Made by a program: the position numbers and the translations under genes
Notes under the pieces: generated by a model
What the model saw: only the letters and a program-made list of their open reading frames with translations
What the model was told of the DNA's origin: nothing
Databases searched by the model: none
Assembly (NCBI GenBank): GCA_964568455.1
Contig: CAZMPJ010000001.1
Location: 310,001 to 374,000, forward strand
Length of the DNA stretch: 64,000 nucleotides
Direction: 5' to 3'
Origin: CAZMPJ01 sp964568455
Lineage (GTDB): Bacteria > Margulisbacteria > WOR-1 > O2-12-FULL-45-9
In this document: positions 9,487 through 18,006 of the stretch, one piece after another
How positions within the stretch are numbered: position 1 is the first letter of the stretch
Layout: every line of letters begins with the position of its first letter

Positions 9487-10014
9487 ATGCCGATTAAATC
9501 AAGAATTAGAACTGTTCCAGATTGGCCTAAAAAAGGAATTATGTTTCGTGATATTACTACTTTACTTAAAGACCCGGTTGGTTTAAAAATTTGTATTGAT
9601 GAATTTATAAAGCGCTATAAAGATAAAAAAGTAGATGTGATTGTTGGAATTGATTCTCGAGGTTTTATTTTAGGTGGCGCCATTGCTTATTTATTAGGCA
9701 AAGGTTTTGTTCCAGTAAGAAAAAAGGGTAAACTTCCGGCTGCCACTGAAAGAGAAGAATATGCACTTGAATATGGCACTGATGTGGTAGAAATTCACAA
9801 AGATGCTATTGAAAAAGGTCAAAAAGTAGTAATTATTGACGATCTGATTGCAACTGGCGGCACTGCTATGGCAGCAGCTAAATTAGTTAAAAAATTGCAT
9901 GGGGATATCGTTGAAATTGGTTTTATTGTAGACCTGCCAGATCTTGGCGGCAGAAAAAAATTAGAGCAAGCGGGTTATTCTGTCTATGCTCAAACAGAAT
10001 TTGAAGGCGAATGA
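9487..10014 (+). CDS. apt: adenine phosphoribosyltransferase
   Basis: 175-aa type I phosphoribosyltransferase converting adenine and PRPP to AMP. The PRPP-binding motif VVIIDDLIATGGTA and the IVGIDSRGFILGGAIAY and FVPVRKKGKLP segments match Apt. Length is normal. It lies between mtnP and mtnA, which fits recycling of adenine from methylthioadenosine. It overlaps mtnA by 4 bp (ATGA). Confidence 0.93.
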   Translation: MPIKSRIRTVPDWPKKGIMFRDITTLLKDPVGLKICIDEFIKRYKDKKVDVIVGIDSRGFILGGAIAYLLGKGFVPVRKKGKLPAATEREEYALEYGTDVVEIHKDAIEKGQKVVIIDDLIATGGTAMAAAKLVKKLHGDIVEIGFIVDLPDLGGRKKLEQAGYSVYAQTEFEGE

Positions 10015-10982
10015 GAGTTAAAGATAAAAAATATCGCACGGTTTGGCTGCAAGGTTCTTCAGTCTTTTTAATTGAACAAAATCTCCTGCCTTTTGAATTT
10101 AAAATTTTTGAATCTAAAACTTATCAAGCTACTTGTAAAGCTATAAAAACCATGGTGGTAAGAGGCGCAGGAGCAATTGGTGCAACAGCTGGTTTTGCTA
10201 TGGCCCAAGCCTTCTTACAAAAAGCAGATATTAACAAAGCTAAGAAGGAAATTGAAGCAACTAGACCCACAGCCCAGAATTTATTTTATGCTGTTAATAG
10301 AGTATTTAATGCTGCTGATCCAGTTAAAGAAGCTCAATTGATTGCAGATGAAGATGCGGATAATTGCAAGAAAATCGGCGAAATCGGTAGTGAGTTAATT
10401 CAAGATGGCTATAATATTGAAACCCATTGTAATGCTGGCTGGTTAGCGTTTGTTGACTATGGTTCTGCTTTGGCGCCGATTTACGCGGCTCACAGCCAAA
10501 AGAAAAAAATATTTGTGTATGTGGATGAAACACGGCCTAGGAGCCAGGGTGCGCGGTTAACAGCTTGGGAGCTGGGCAATGAAAAAGTTCCCCACGCTAT
10601 TATTCCTGACAATGCTGGCGCTTATTTAATGTCACAAGGCAAAGTGGATCTGATGATTGTGGGTGCTGACCGCATTGCTGCCAATGGTGATGTGGCTAAT
10701 AAAATTGGTACTCTGGAAAAGGCGATTGTAGCCAAAGAATATGGAGTGCCATTTTATGTGGCTGCGCCAAGTTCAACTTTTGATTTAAAATGCAAAAGCG
10801 GCTGCGATATTCCCATTGAACAAAGAAACGAGGATGAAGTTCTATATCAGACTGGGCCAAATAATCAAAAAATATTAGTTTGTGCTCCAGGATCAAAAGC
10901 GATTAACCCAGCTTTTGATGTTACTCCAGCCAAGTTTATTACTGGTATTATTACGGAAAAAGGCTTGGTTAAGCATGGCTAA
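10011..10982 (+). CDS. mtnA: S-methyl-5-thioribose-1-phosphate isomerase
   Basis: 323-aa member of the eIF2B-alpha/MtnA family, isomerising methylthioribose-1-phosphate to methylthioribulose-1-phosphate. It has the MVVRGAGAIGATAG phosphate loop, the catalytic cysteine in HCNAGWLA, the DETRPRSQGARLTAWEL block and the catalytic aspartate in VGADRIAANGDVANKIGT. It is slightly shorter than many homologues (about 340-350 aa). It is coupled to apt upstream and overlaps the class II aldolase gene downstream by 8 bp. Confidence 0.9.
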   Translation: MRVKDKKYRTVWLQGSSVFLIEQNLLPFEFKIFESKTYQATCKAIKTMVVRGAGAIGATAGFAMAQAFLQKADINKAKKEIEATRPTAQNLFYAVNRVFNAADPVKEAQLIADEDADNCKKIGEIGSELIQDGYNIETHCNAGWLAFVDYGSALAPIYAAHSQKKKIFVYVDETRPRSQGARLTAWELGNEKVPHAIIPDNAGAYLMSQGKVDLMIVGADRIAANGDVANKIGTLEKAIVAKEYGVPFYVAAPSSTFDLKCKSGCDIPIEQRNEDEVLYQTGPNNQKILVCAPGSKAINPAFDVTPAKFITGIITEKGLVKHG

Positions 10983-11532
10983 GGTTGCCCCAAAGTTTAA
11001 AACTAACCTGATTAGTAACAATGTTCCTGATGATTTAGATCTTGATAAACTAAAATATTGGTCCAATGAATTTTTAAGGCGAGGGCTGGCTCCTGATTAT
11101 GGTGACGGTGCTTATGGAAATCTAAGTTATCGAACTGATTCGGGTTTTATTGTCACAGCGACTAAATTTGGTTTAAAGGACCAGGCTTATGTAAAAGTCC
11201 TTTCTGTTGATTTTGAAAATAAAATAGTTAAAGCAGAAGGGACAAAAGAGCCTTCTTCAGAAAGCATGCTGCATTATGCTATTTATCAGCAGCGGCCGGA
11301 TATTAACGCGGTTTTTCATGGGCATTATGAGCCAATTTTAAAAGCAAATAACTTTCCCATAACTAAAAAAGAAGAAAAATATGGTAGTATTGAATTGGTT
11401 GATAGTGTGTTGGAAGTTTTGGGCCAGAATAATTTTATCATCATGAAGAATCATGGATTTATTTCCTTGGGAAAAGATATGGATAAGGCTGGTCAAAGAG
11501 CTTTAAATGAAACAAAAATTAAACCTAATTAA
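10975..11532 (+). CDS. class II aldolase/adducin-family protein, probable methylthioribulose-phosphate aldolase or dehydratase
   Basis: 185-aa class II aldolase fold protein. Zinc ligands are visible as HGHYEP and a third histidine in KNHGFISLG, with the candidate acidic residue in EPSSESMLH. The start at 10975 (MAKVAPKFK) keeps the usual length. An in-frame ATG at 10882 would lie deep in mtnA and add an unrelated leader. Following mtnA it could be MtnB (dehydratase) or the aldolase of the DHAP shunt. No mtnC, mtnD or mtnE is nearby, which favours the aldolase. Sequence alone does not separate the two. Confidence 0.7.
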   Translation: MAKVAPKFKTNLISNNVPDDLDLDKLKYWSNEFLRRGLAPDYGDGAYGNLSYRTDSGFIVTATKFGLKDQAYVKVLSVDFENKIVKAEGTKEPSSESMLHYAIYQQRPDINAVFHGHYEPILKANNFPITKKEEKYGSIELVDSVLEVLGQNNFIIMKNHGFISLGKDMDKAGQRALNETKIKPN

Positions 11533-12247
11533 GTCCCTCCTCAAAACCCGCAAAGCCCGACGCGAAGAAAAACTTTTTGTTGTAGAAGGCCCGCATTTAG
11601 TGGAAGCTGCCATTGGGGCGATCAAGTTTGTGGTTTATGCGGAAAACATGCCTTTGGTTGATCAGTTAAAAGAGCAGGGGATCGAATGTTTAAAAATTAC
11701 CCGAAAACAGTTTTTAACTTTATCAGAAGTTGAAACTCCGCAATGGATCTTGGCGGTAGTTCGGCAAGAACATTTTCAGTTGCCTGATTTGCTAAAAATA
11801 AATAATCCTTTAATTGTATTTTGTGTAGGTGTTCAAGATCCAGGCAACCTTGGTACCATCATTCGCACGGCTGATGCGGCTGGCGTGACTGGCATAATTA
11901 TTTCAAAAGGCACCGTTGATATTTATAACCCCAAGGTGGTACGTGCTACTATGGGTTCAATTTTTCATTTACCCATTGTCCAGGTCGATTCGGTGGAAGA
12001 AACTATTAAGCAATTGGGACTAAAAACCGTTGCTACTAGCTTATCGGCTAATAAAAATTATTATGAAGAAGATTATTCTAAAGAAGTTGTAGTTTTAGTG
12101 GGAAATGAGGGTGCGGGATTAGATGAGAAAGTTGTTTCTTTATGTGATGCTAAGGTTAAGATTCCAATTTTAGGTAGAGCAGAATCATTGAATGTTGGGA
12201 TTTCAACTGCTATCATATTGTATGAGGCTGTAAGGCAAAGACGATAA
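11507..12247 (+). CDS. SpoU/TrmH-family RNA 2'-O-methyltransferase
   Basis: 246-aa SPOUT methyltransferase. A short substrate-binding N-terminal domain (KTRKARREEKLFVVEGPHL) precedes the knotted SAM-binding domain, with motif 1 QDPGNLGTIIRTADAAG, motif 2 LVGNEGAGL and motif 3 IPILGRAESLNVGISTA. It probably methylates a 23S rRNA or tRNA ribose. It overlaps the previous gene by 26 bp and ends the long plus-strand run that begins at the window edge. The exact nucleotide target is unknown. Confidence 0.87.
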   Translation: MKQKLNLIKSLLKTRKARREEKLFVVEGPHLVEAAIGAIKFVVYAENMPLVDQLKEQGIECLKITRKQFLTLSEVETPQWILAVVRQEHFQLPDLLKINNPLIVFCVGVQDPGNLGTIIRTADAAGVTGIIISKGTVDIYNPKVVRATMGSIFHLPIVQVDSVEETIKQLGLKTVATSLSANKNYYEEDYSKEVVVLVGNEGAGLDEKVVSLCDAKVKIPILGRAESLNVGISTAIILYEAVRQRR

Positions 12248-12250
12248 CGT

Positions 12251-12469
12251 CCCTCACCCTAGTTAATTCTTATTTGTTTGTTTTACCTATAATTTACCCT
12301 CTCCCATGGGGAGAGGGGGTGGGTCGGCAACAGATGAGTTATAATTACTATTATGAAAGAAATTAGAGACAATACTCAATTAACCCTTCAAACAACCGAT
12401 TACTCCCTCTCCCTTTGGGAGAGGGCAGCTTACCGATCACTAATAAATTATTCTACTCCTGGGTGAGGG
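12251..12469. repeat. nested palindromic element, copy 1
   Basis: Outer inverted repeat CCCTCACCC (12251-12259) / GGGTGAGGG (12461-12469) encloses two perfect 9-bp hairpins, 12297-12317 and 12405-12425, both with arms CCCTCTCCC/GGGAGAGGG. The gap has no coding sequence. Related elements occur at 32433-32602 and 54375-54449. It resembles REP/MITE-type dispersed repeats and may also terminate transcription of the preceding operon. Confidence 0.75.
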
Positions 12470-12501
12470 CTGTTTTATTTGTTACATCTACTATGACTTT
12501 A

Positions 12502-12510
12502 TGCTAAAAT
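12502..12510 (+). promoter_or_regulatory. extended -10 promoter of pheS
   Basis: TGCTAAAAT fits an extended -10 element. No convincing -35 is present at 17 bp. The element ends 11 bp before the pheS ATG at 12522, so the transcript would have almost no leader. It overlaps the upstream in-frame ATG at 12501, which argues against that start. Confidence 0.55.
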
Positions 12511-12521
12511 ATCCTCATAGT

Positions 12522-13538
12522 ATGCAAGAAAAAGTTAAACAAATACAAGCAGAAGCAGTTAGGGCAATTGATGAAGCAAAAAGCCTGGCTTCTCTTGACG
12601 AAGCTCGAGTTCGTTATCTAGGTAAAAAAAGTGAATTCACTCAAGTTTTAAAATCATTAGGAACACTTTCTGAAGAGCAGCGCCCTCAAATTGGTGCTTT
12701 AGTTAACCAGGTAAAACAAGAGCTAGAAAAAAAACTACGGCACAAAAAAATTATTTTAATCCAAACTGAACAAGGCAAAAAAATTGAAGCAGAAAAAGTT
12801 GATATTTCTCTGCCAGGAAAAGGAATTAAACTAGGCAAGAGTCATCCTATTTCACAGGTAATGAAAGAGGCCAAAGATATTTTTCTGCGCTTAGGTTATG
12901 AAATTGCCGAGGGTCCCGACGTTGAACTGGAATATTATAATTTTGACGGATTAAATATTATGTCCCATCATCCTTCGCGCGATATGTGGGCTACTTTTTT
13001 TATTAAAGACGAAGTTTTGCTTAGAACTCATACTTCACCAGTCCAGGTCCGCGTAATGGAAAAAAGAAAACCGCCTTTAGCAATTATTGCACCGGGCCGG
13101 GTTTATCGCAGAGATAGTGATGCAACTCATTCTCCAGAATTTTACCAACTAGAAGGTTTTCTGGTTGATACCAAGGTTACTTTTGGTGACCTTAAAGGAA
13201 CTTTAACTGAATTTTTGCGCCAAATGTTTGGCCGAGAAAAAAACGTGAGATTTCGTCCTAGCTTTTTCCCTTTTACCGAGCCGTCGGCTGAAGTGGATGT
13301 TGAATGTGTGATGTGCAAGGGCAAAGGCTGCAAGCTTTGTAAGGGAACCGGTTGGTTGGAGATTTTAGGTTGCGGCATGATTGACCCCAATGTTTTGAAA
13401 GCAGTTAAGTTTGATCCAGAAAAATATTCTGGTTTTGCTTTTGGTATGGGAATTGAGCGGATTGCCATGCTTAAGTATGGCATTGATGATATTCGCTTGT
13501 TTTTTGAAAATGATATCCGTTTTCTGGAGCAATTTTAA
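12522..13538 (+). CDS. pheS: phenylalanine--tRNA ligase alpha subunit
   Basis: 338-aa catalytic subunit of the heterotetrameric class II synthetase. An N-terminal coiled-coil (about residues 1-90) precedes the catalytic domain with the substrate-binding THSPEFYQLEGFLVD, a cysteine cluster CVMCKGKGCKLC and motif 3 FGMGIERIAMLKYGIDDIR. ATG 12522 is preferred to the ATG at 12501, which overlaps the -10 element. There is no Shine-Dalgarno. It directly abuts pheT (stop 13538, start 13539). Confidence 0.93.
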   Translation: MQEKVKQIQAEAVRAIDEAKSLASLDEARVRYLGKKSEFTQVLKSLGTLSEEQRPQIGALVNQVKQELEKKLRHKKIILIQTEQGKKIEAEKVDISLPGKGIKLGKSHPISQVMKEAKDIFLRLGYEIAEGPDVELEYYNFDGLNIMSHHPSRDMWATFFIKDEVLLRTHTSPVQVRVMEKRKPPLAIIAPGRVYRRDSDATHSPEFYQLEGFLVDTKVTFGDLKGTLTEFLRQMFGREKNVRFRPSFFPFTEPSAEVDVECVMCKGKGCKLCKGTGWLEILGCGMIDPNVLKAVKFDPEKYSGFAFGMGIERIAMLKYGIDDIRLFFENDIRFLEQF

Positions 13539-15524
13539 ATGAAAGTAGCAATTGACTGGTTAAAAGATTTAGTAGGCTTTAGGGCTGGGGCTGATCAGCT
13601 GGCTAAAATGTTAACCATGGCTGGCCTTGAAACTAATGCTGAAAACGATAATTTAATTGAAATTGATATTATTCCCAACCGGGCAGATTGTTTTAGTATT
13701 AAAGGGATTGCCCGTGAAATTGCAGCGATTAGCCGGACCAAAATTAAAGTTCAAAAAGCCAAGTTAAAAGAAGCTTCCAAAAGAGCCAGCAGTATTTTAC
13801 GAGTTGAGGTTAGAGACCGTCACACTTGCCCACGCTATATGGCTCGGGTGGTTGAAAATGTAAGAGTAGGTAATTCTCCTTCCTGGCTGGTGCAGCGTTT
13901 AGAATCAGTGGGTATGCGGCCTATAAATAATGTAGTTGATGTAACTAATTATTTGCTGATGGAATTGGGTCAGCCTATGCATGCTTTTGATGGTGACCGT
14001 ATTGCTGAAGGTGAAATCATTGTCAGACGGGCTAACCCAAAAGAAAAGATTAAGGCGCTTGATGGCAATGATTATGAATTAAAATCTGACATGCTGGTTA
14101 TTGCTGATCGAGAAAGGCCAATTGCTATTGCAGGGGTCATGGGTGGAGCAAATACTGAAGTATCAGCTACCACAAAAACTATAGTGCTTGAATCAGCTTA
14201 TTTTGATCCTATTTCAGTTAATAAAACTTCTAAGGCTTTGAAACTGCGCAGTGAATCGTCCGTCCGTTTTGAACACGGGGTTGACTGGGAAACCGTGGGA
14301 GAAGCACTGGATCGTGCTGCAGCTATGATTGCCGAATTTGGCAAAGGCAAAGTTTTATCCGGCAAGATAGAAGTGAAAGGCAAACAGCCTAAGTCTAAAG
14401 TAATTGAAATAAGGCCTAGTAAAGTTAATCAACTGCTAGGAACTCAAATGTCTGAATCAGAAATGAAAAACATCTTAAAGCATTTAGGTTTTTCTGTATC
14501 AGGCCGTAAGGTGGAGGTCCCGGCTTACCGTATCCATGATATTGAACGGGAAGCAGATTTAATTGAAGAGATTGCCCGCATTTACGGTTACTCAAAAATT
14601 GAAGAAACCATGCCAAAAACTTCTTTTGCTGGTAAAGAAGTTGACCAGCAGGATATTTTTAGAGACAAAATTAAAGCTTTAATGGTTGGCTGCGGACTTT
14701 GTGAGGCTTATACCTTTAGTTTGCAAGGGCCAGCTGATTTTGAAAAAACTGGACTTTCTACCCACGGAGTAGTAAAAGTAGGTAATCCAATGAATGTTAA
14801 AGAAAGTTTAATGCGTACCATGGTTTTGCCCGGGCTTTTAAAATCTGTAGTACATAATTTAAATCGCCAGATTGAGGATGTATTTTTATTTGAAGTTGGC
14901 AAAGTATTTTTAAAATCAGACCAGAAATTACCTTTAGAAAAATGGGTTTTGTCTGTGGTGGCTACTGGATCTCCTTTTATGAGCAAAATTGATAAGGCTA
15001 AAGTTGATTATTTTTATATTAAAGGTGTCTTGGATAATTTATTAGCTAGTTTAGGGGTAAAAGAACAAAAATATATTGAAAGCAATAATGCCTTGCTTCA
15101 GCCGGGTAAAGCTGCGGAAATGCCGGGTTTGGGGCTAGTGGGTCAGCTGCATCCGGATGTTTGCCGAGGATATGAAATTGAAAAGTCAGTTTGCTTTTTT
15201 GAAATTGATTTGGGTATTCTGTTTAAATTATGCCAGGTGGATAAAAAATATCAGCCTTTACCACGGTTTCCTTCAGTTTCTCGAGATATTGCTATGTTTG
15301 TTCCTGCTGGGCTTGAACACCAAGTTATCGTTAGCTTAATTAAAAAAGTTGGAGGAGAACTTTTAGAAGATGTTTTCCTCTTTGATAAATATAAAGATAG
15401 TTTAGCTTATCGTTTGGTTTATCGTAATCCAAAAAGCACTTTAACTGATCAAGAAGTTAATGCCCGGCATGAAGAAATTGTTAAAGACCTTGAAACCAAG
15501 CTAAACCTGCGTATTAGAAGATAG
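13539..15524 (+). CDS. pheT: phenylalanine--tRNA ligase beta subunit, lacking the OB tRNA-binding domain
   Basis: 661 aa, against about 790-800 in most bacteria. The N-terminus KMLTMAGLETNAE runs straight into IEIDIIPNRADCFSIKG, skipping the EMAP/OB-fold tRNA-binding domain that normally occupies about residues 40-150. The B3/B4 editing domain, B5 domain (IEEIARIYGYSKIEE), the catalytic-like core and the C-terminal FDX-ACB anticodon-binding domain (RFPSVSRDIAMF onward) are present. It pairs with PheS encoded immediately upstream and is followed by mutS after 2 bp. The frame is intact, so the absence is a genuine compact form, not decay. Confidence 0.92.
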   Translation: MKVAIDWLKDLVGFRAGADQLAKMLTMAGLETNAENDNLIEIDIIPNRADCFSIKGIAREIAAISRTKIKVQKAKLKEASKRASSILRVEVRDRHTCPRYMARVVENVRVGNSPSWLVQRLESVGMRPINNVVDVTNYLLMELGQPMHAFDGDRIAEGEIIVRRANPKEKIKALDGNDYELKSDMLVIADRERPIAIAGVMGGANTEVSATTKTIVLESAYFDPISVNKTSKALKLRSESSVRFEHGVDWETVGEALDRAAAMIAEFGKGKVLSGKIEVKGKQPKSKVIEIRPSKVNQLLGTQMSESEMKNILKHLGFSVSGRKVEVPAYRIHDIEREADLIEEIARIYGYSKIEETMPKTSFAGKEVDQQDIFRDKIKALMVGCGLCEAYTFSLQGPADFEKTGLSTHGVVKVGNPMNVKESLMRTMVLPGLLKSVVHNLNRQIEDVFLFEVGKVFLKSDQKLPLEKWVLSVVATGSPFMSKIDKAKVDYFYIKGVLDNLLASLGVKEQKYIESNNALLQPGKAAEMPGLGLVGQLHPDVCRGYEIEKSVCFFEIDLGILFKLCQVDKKYQPLPRFPSVSRDIAMFVPAGLEHQVIVSLIKKVGGELLEDVFLFDKYKDSLAYRLVYRNPKSTLTDQEVNARHEEIVKDLETKLNLRIRR

Positions 15525-15526
15525 TT

Positions 15527-17962
15527 ATGGCAAATCAGACCCCCATGATGAAACAATACCTTTCTATCAAGGAAAGGCATAAAAATGCCATCCTTTTTTT
15601 TCGTCTTGGTGATTTTTATGAAATGTTTTATGATGATGCGGAAGTTGCCTCGCGCGAGCTTGACCTGGTTTTAACCGGCCGCGGTCAAAATGAAAAACGC
15701 ATGCCTATGTGTGGAATACCGTTTCACGCGGCTGACAATTATATTGCAAAATTAATTAATAAAGGTTTTCGCGTAGCTATTTGTGAGCAGGTCAGTGACC
15801 CTAAGGAAAAAGGTCTAGTTGATCGGGAAGTTATTAAAATTGTTACTCCAGGCACAGTTATTGAATCAAATTTATTATCAGATAAATCAAACAATTATCT
15901 TTTAGCCATTACTAAGGAAAAAGATAAGTATGGCTTGGCTTATGTGGATGCTTCAACCGGCGAGTTTAAAATTACAGTATTAGATTCTAAATCTAAATTG
16001 TTGGATGAAATCAATCGCATTAATCCGGCAGAGGTTTTAGTTTCCGATATGATGGGAGATGTAGTGCAGACCTTTAGGTCTGCTTTTGGAGTAGCAGGTC
16101 TAAAGACCTGCACTACTTTTAAGGATACTTACGATGCGGAAGCAGCTGAAGAGAAATTGAAAGCTTTTTTCAAAGTTAATACGCTTGAATCTTTTGGCTT
16201 AACTTCATTTAAAACAGCTTGGGGTGCGGCTGCGGCAATTCTTGATTATTTAAAAGAAGCCCGTAAATCCAGCTTAGACCAGATAAAAAACATTAAGCCT
16301 TACCAGATTTCTGATTTCATGTTTATTGACGCCTCGACCTGTAGGAATTTAGAATTAGTGCAAACTATTAGAGATAAATCTTTTAAAGGTAGTTTGCTTT
16401 GGGTGTTAGATAAGACGCAAACTTCAATGGGTTCGCGAATGCTTAAGCGCTGGATTTTACAGCCTTTATTAGATAAAAAACAGATTGAAGAGCGTTTAGA
16501 AGCCGTTGATGAATTATTTAAAAATACTATTTTACGCTCTGAATTATCTAAAGAAATCAACCAAATGTTTGATATTGAAAGAGTAGTGAGCAGGATTGCT
16601 TCAGAATCTGCAAATGCTAAAGATCTAATAGCCTTGAAAGAAAGTTTAAAGCGATTGCCCAAGATCAAACTTCAAACCTCATCCGCCTCGGCGGACAAAC
16701 CTCAAAAACTATCTCAAATAAATAAATTGTCAGATTTTAATGATGTTCTAGATTTAATTCAAAAAGCCATTGTAGATGATCCGCCTTTTGTCTTAAAGGA
16801 CGGTGGTTTGATTAAACAAGGTTATAGTTCAGAAGTGGACGAGGTTAAAAAAGCAGCGCGTGAGGGAAAAGAATGGATTGGTCAGCTTGAAAACGAGGAA
16901 AGAAAACGGACCGGAATAAAATCCTTGAAAGTTGGATTCACCAGAGTTTTTGGCTATTACATTGAAGTTACCAGGGCAAATTCATCTCAAGTGCCGGAAA
17001 ATTATATTAGAAAGCAAACTTTGATTAATGCTGAACGTTTTATTACTCCAGAATTAAAAGAAAAAGAATCTTTAATTTTAAATGCGGACGAGCGCATGAA
17101 AGAAATGGAGCATAAGGCTTTTTGTGAGGTTCGGGCTAAAATTGCACAGTCCACCGCAGAGCTGCAACATTTAGCCGAAGTTTTAGCTCAATTGGATGTA
17201 TTTTTAAGCTTAGCTCAAGTTGCAGTTGAGAATGATTATTCTTGTCCCCAGATGTCAGATGATCAGATTATCAGAATATCAGACTCTCGTCATCCAGTTG
17301 TTGAGAAAACAATAGGGGCTTATCAATTTGTACCAAATAAGGTTGAGATGGATGATAAGGCCAGCCGATTCCTTCTAATTACTGGACCTAATATGGGTGG
17401 AAAATCAACTTATATGCGGCAAGTGGCGTTAACTTGCTTGATGGCTCAAATTGGTTCATTTGTGCCGGCAAAACAAGCGGAAATTGGCCTTATTGACCGT
17501 ATTTTCACTCGTATTGGTGCGATGGATGATATATTTTCTGGCCAGTCCACTTTTATGATGGAAATGACGGAAACATCTAATATATTAAATAATGCTACGG
17601 ATAAAAGTTTGATCATTTTAGATGAAATAGGCCGGGGCACAGCTACTTTTGACGGTATGTCGATTGCTGCCGCAGTTTCTGAATATATTCACAATAAAAT
17701 TAAAGCTAAAACTCTTTTTGCTACCCATTATCACGAAATTACCCAATTGGCGGATAAAAATCCTGGGATGAAGAATCTGCACGTATTGATTAAAGAAGAG
17801 GGTGACCATGTTACCTTTTTACACCGCATTGCCGACGGTACAGCGGATAAGTCTTATGGTATTCAAGTGGCAAAATTAGCTGGATTACCTAAAGAGGTTG
17901 TGGAGCGGGCCAAGGCTGTATATAATAAACTTGAAATGGTAGAGAATGATTTAGGAGTTTAA
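15527..17962 (+). CDS. mutS: DNA mismatch repair protein MutS
   Basis: 811-aa mismatch-recognition ATPase. The N-terminal mismatch-binding domain has the F-x-E wedge in GDFYEMFYDDA. The clamp/lever region follows, then Walker A GPNMGGKST near residue 620, Walker B LIILDEIGRGT near 695-705 and TLFATHYHEI. Length is slightly below the usual 850-880. Two palindromic repeats are built into the coding frame, at 16061-16116 and 16682-16695, each encoding residues unlikely to be ancestral. No mutL is in the window. The stop is followed directly by the palindromic operator-like array at 17963. Confidence 0.95.
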   Translation: MANQTPMMKQYLSIKERHKNAILFFRLGDFYEMFYDDAEVASRELDLVLTGRGQNEKRMPMCGIPFHAADNYIAKLINKGFRVAICEQVSDPKEKGLVDREVIKIVTPGTVIESNLLSDKSNNYLLAITKEKDKYGLAYVDASTGEFKITVLDSKSKLLDEINRINPAEVLVSDMMGDVVQTFRSAFGVAGLKTCTTFKDTYDAEAAEEKLKAFFKVNTLESFGLTSFKTAWGAAAAILDYLKEARKSSLDQIKNIKPYQISDFMFIDASTCRNLELVQTIRDKSFKGSLLWVLDKTQTSMGSRMLKRWILQPLLDKKQIEERLEAVDELFKNTILRSELSKEINQMFDIERVVSRIASESANAKDLIALKESLKRLPKIKLQTSSASADKPQKLSQINKLSDFNDVLDLIQKAIVDDPPFVLKDGGLIKQGYSSEVDEVKKAAREGKEWIGQLENEERKRTGIKSLKVGFTRVFGYYIEVTRANSSQVPENYIRKQTLINAERFITPELKEKESLILNADERMKEMEHKAFCEVRAKIAQSTAELQHLAEVLAQLDVFLSLAQVAVENDYSCPQMSDDQIIRISDSRHPVVEKTIGAYQFVPNKVEMDDKASRFLLITGPNMGGKSTYMRQVALTCLMAQIGSFVPAKQAEIGLIDRIFTRIGAMDDIFSGQSTFMMEMTETSNILNNATDKSLIILDEIGRGTATFDGMSIAAAVSEYIHNKIKAKTLFATHYHEITQLADKNPGMKNLHVLIKEEGDHVTFLHRIADGTADKSYGIQVAKLAGLPKEVVERAKAVYNKLEMVENDLGV
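16061..16116. repeat. double-hairpin palindromic insertion inside mutS
   Basis: Two perfect 8-bp hairpins, GCAGACCT-TT-AGGTCTGC and GCAGGTCT-AA-AGACCTGC, are flanked by GTAGT on the left and ACTAC on the right. The whole can also pair arm to arm (19 of 23 positions). It lies in the reading frame and encodes about 18 residues of the MutS connector region without a stop. Confidence 0.8.
16682..16695. repeat. TCCGCC/GGCGGA palindrome inside mutS
   Basis: TCCGCC-TC-GGCGGA, a perfect GC-rich hairpin in AT-rich sequence, read in frame in mutS. The same arms recur at 49145-49159 (inside mtaB) and 53031-53045 (dnaK-grpE gap). Confidence 0.65.
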
Positions 17963-17994
17963 CTTACGTAAGTCGTACGTAAGCCTTACGTAAG
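17963..17994. promoter_or_regulatory. three phased CTTACGTAAG palindromes (putative operator)
   Basis: CTTACGTAAG at 17963-17972, a one-mismatch copy CGTACGTAAG at 17974-17983, and CTTACGTAAG at 17985-17994. Centres are exactly 11 bp apart, so all sit on the same face of the helix. The array begins on the base after the mutS stop and ends 12 bp before the ATG of a small AbrB-type protein gene. It is a likely binding site for that protein, by inference. Confidence 0.6.
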
Positions 17995-18006
17995 AAAGGG
18001 GAATCG

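Noticed and set aside
12501..12503. ATG as an earlier start of pheS
   Set aside because: It overlaps the -10 element, adds seven atypical residues and lacks a ribosome site.
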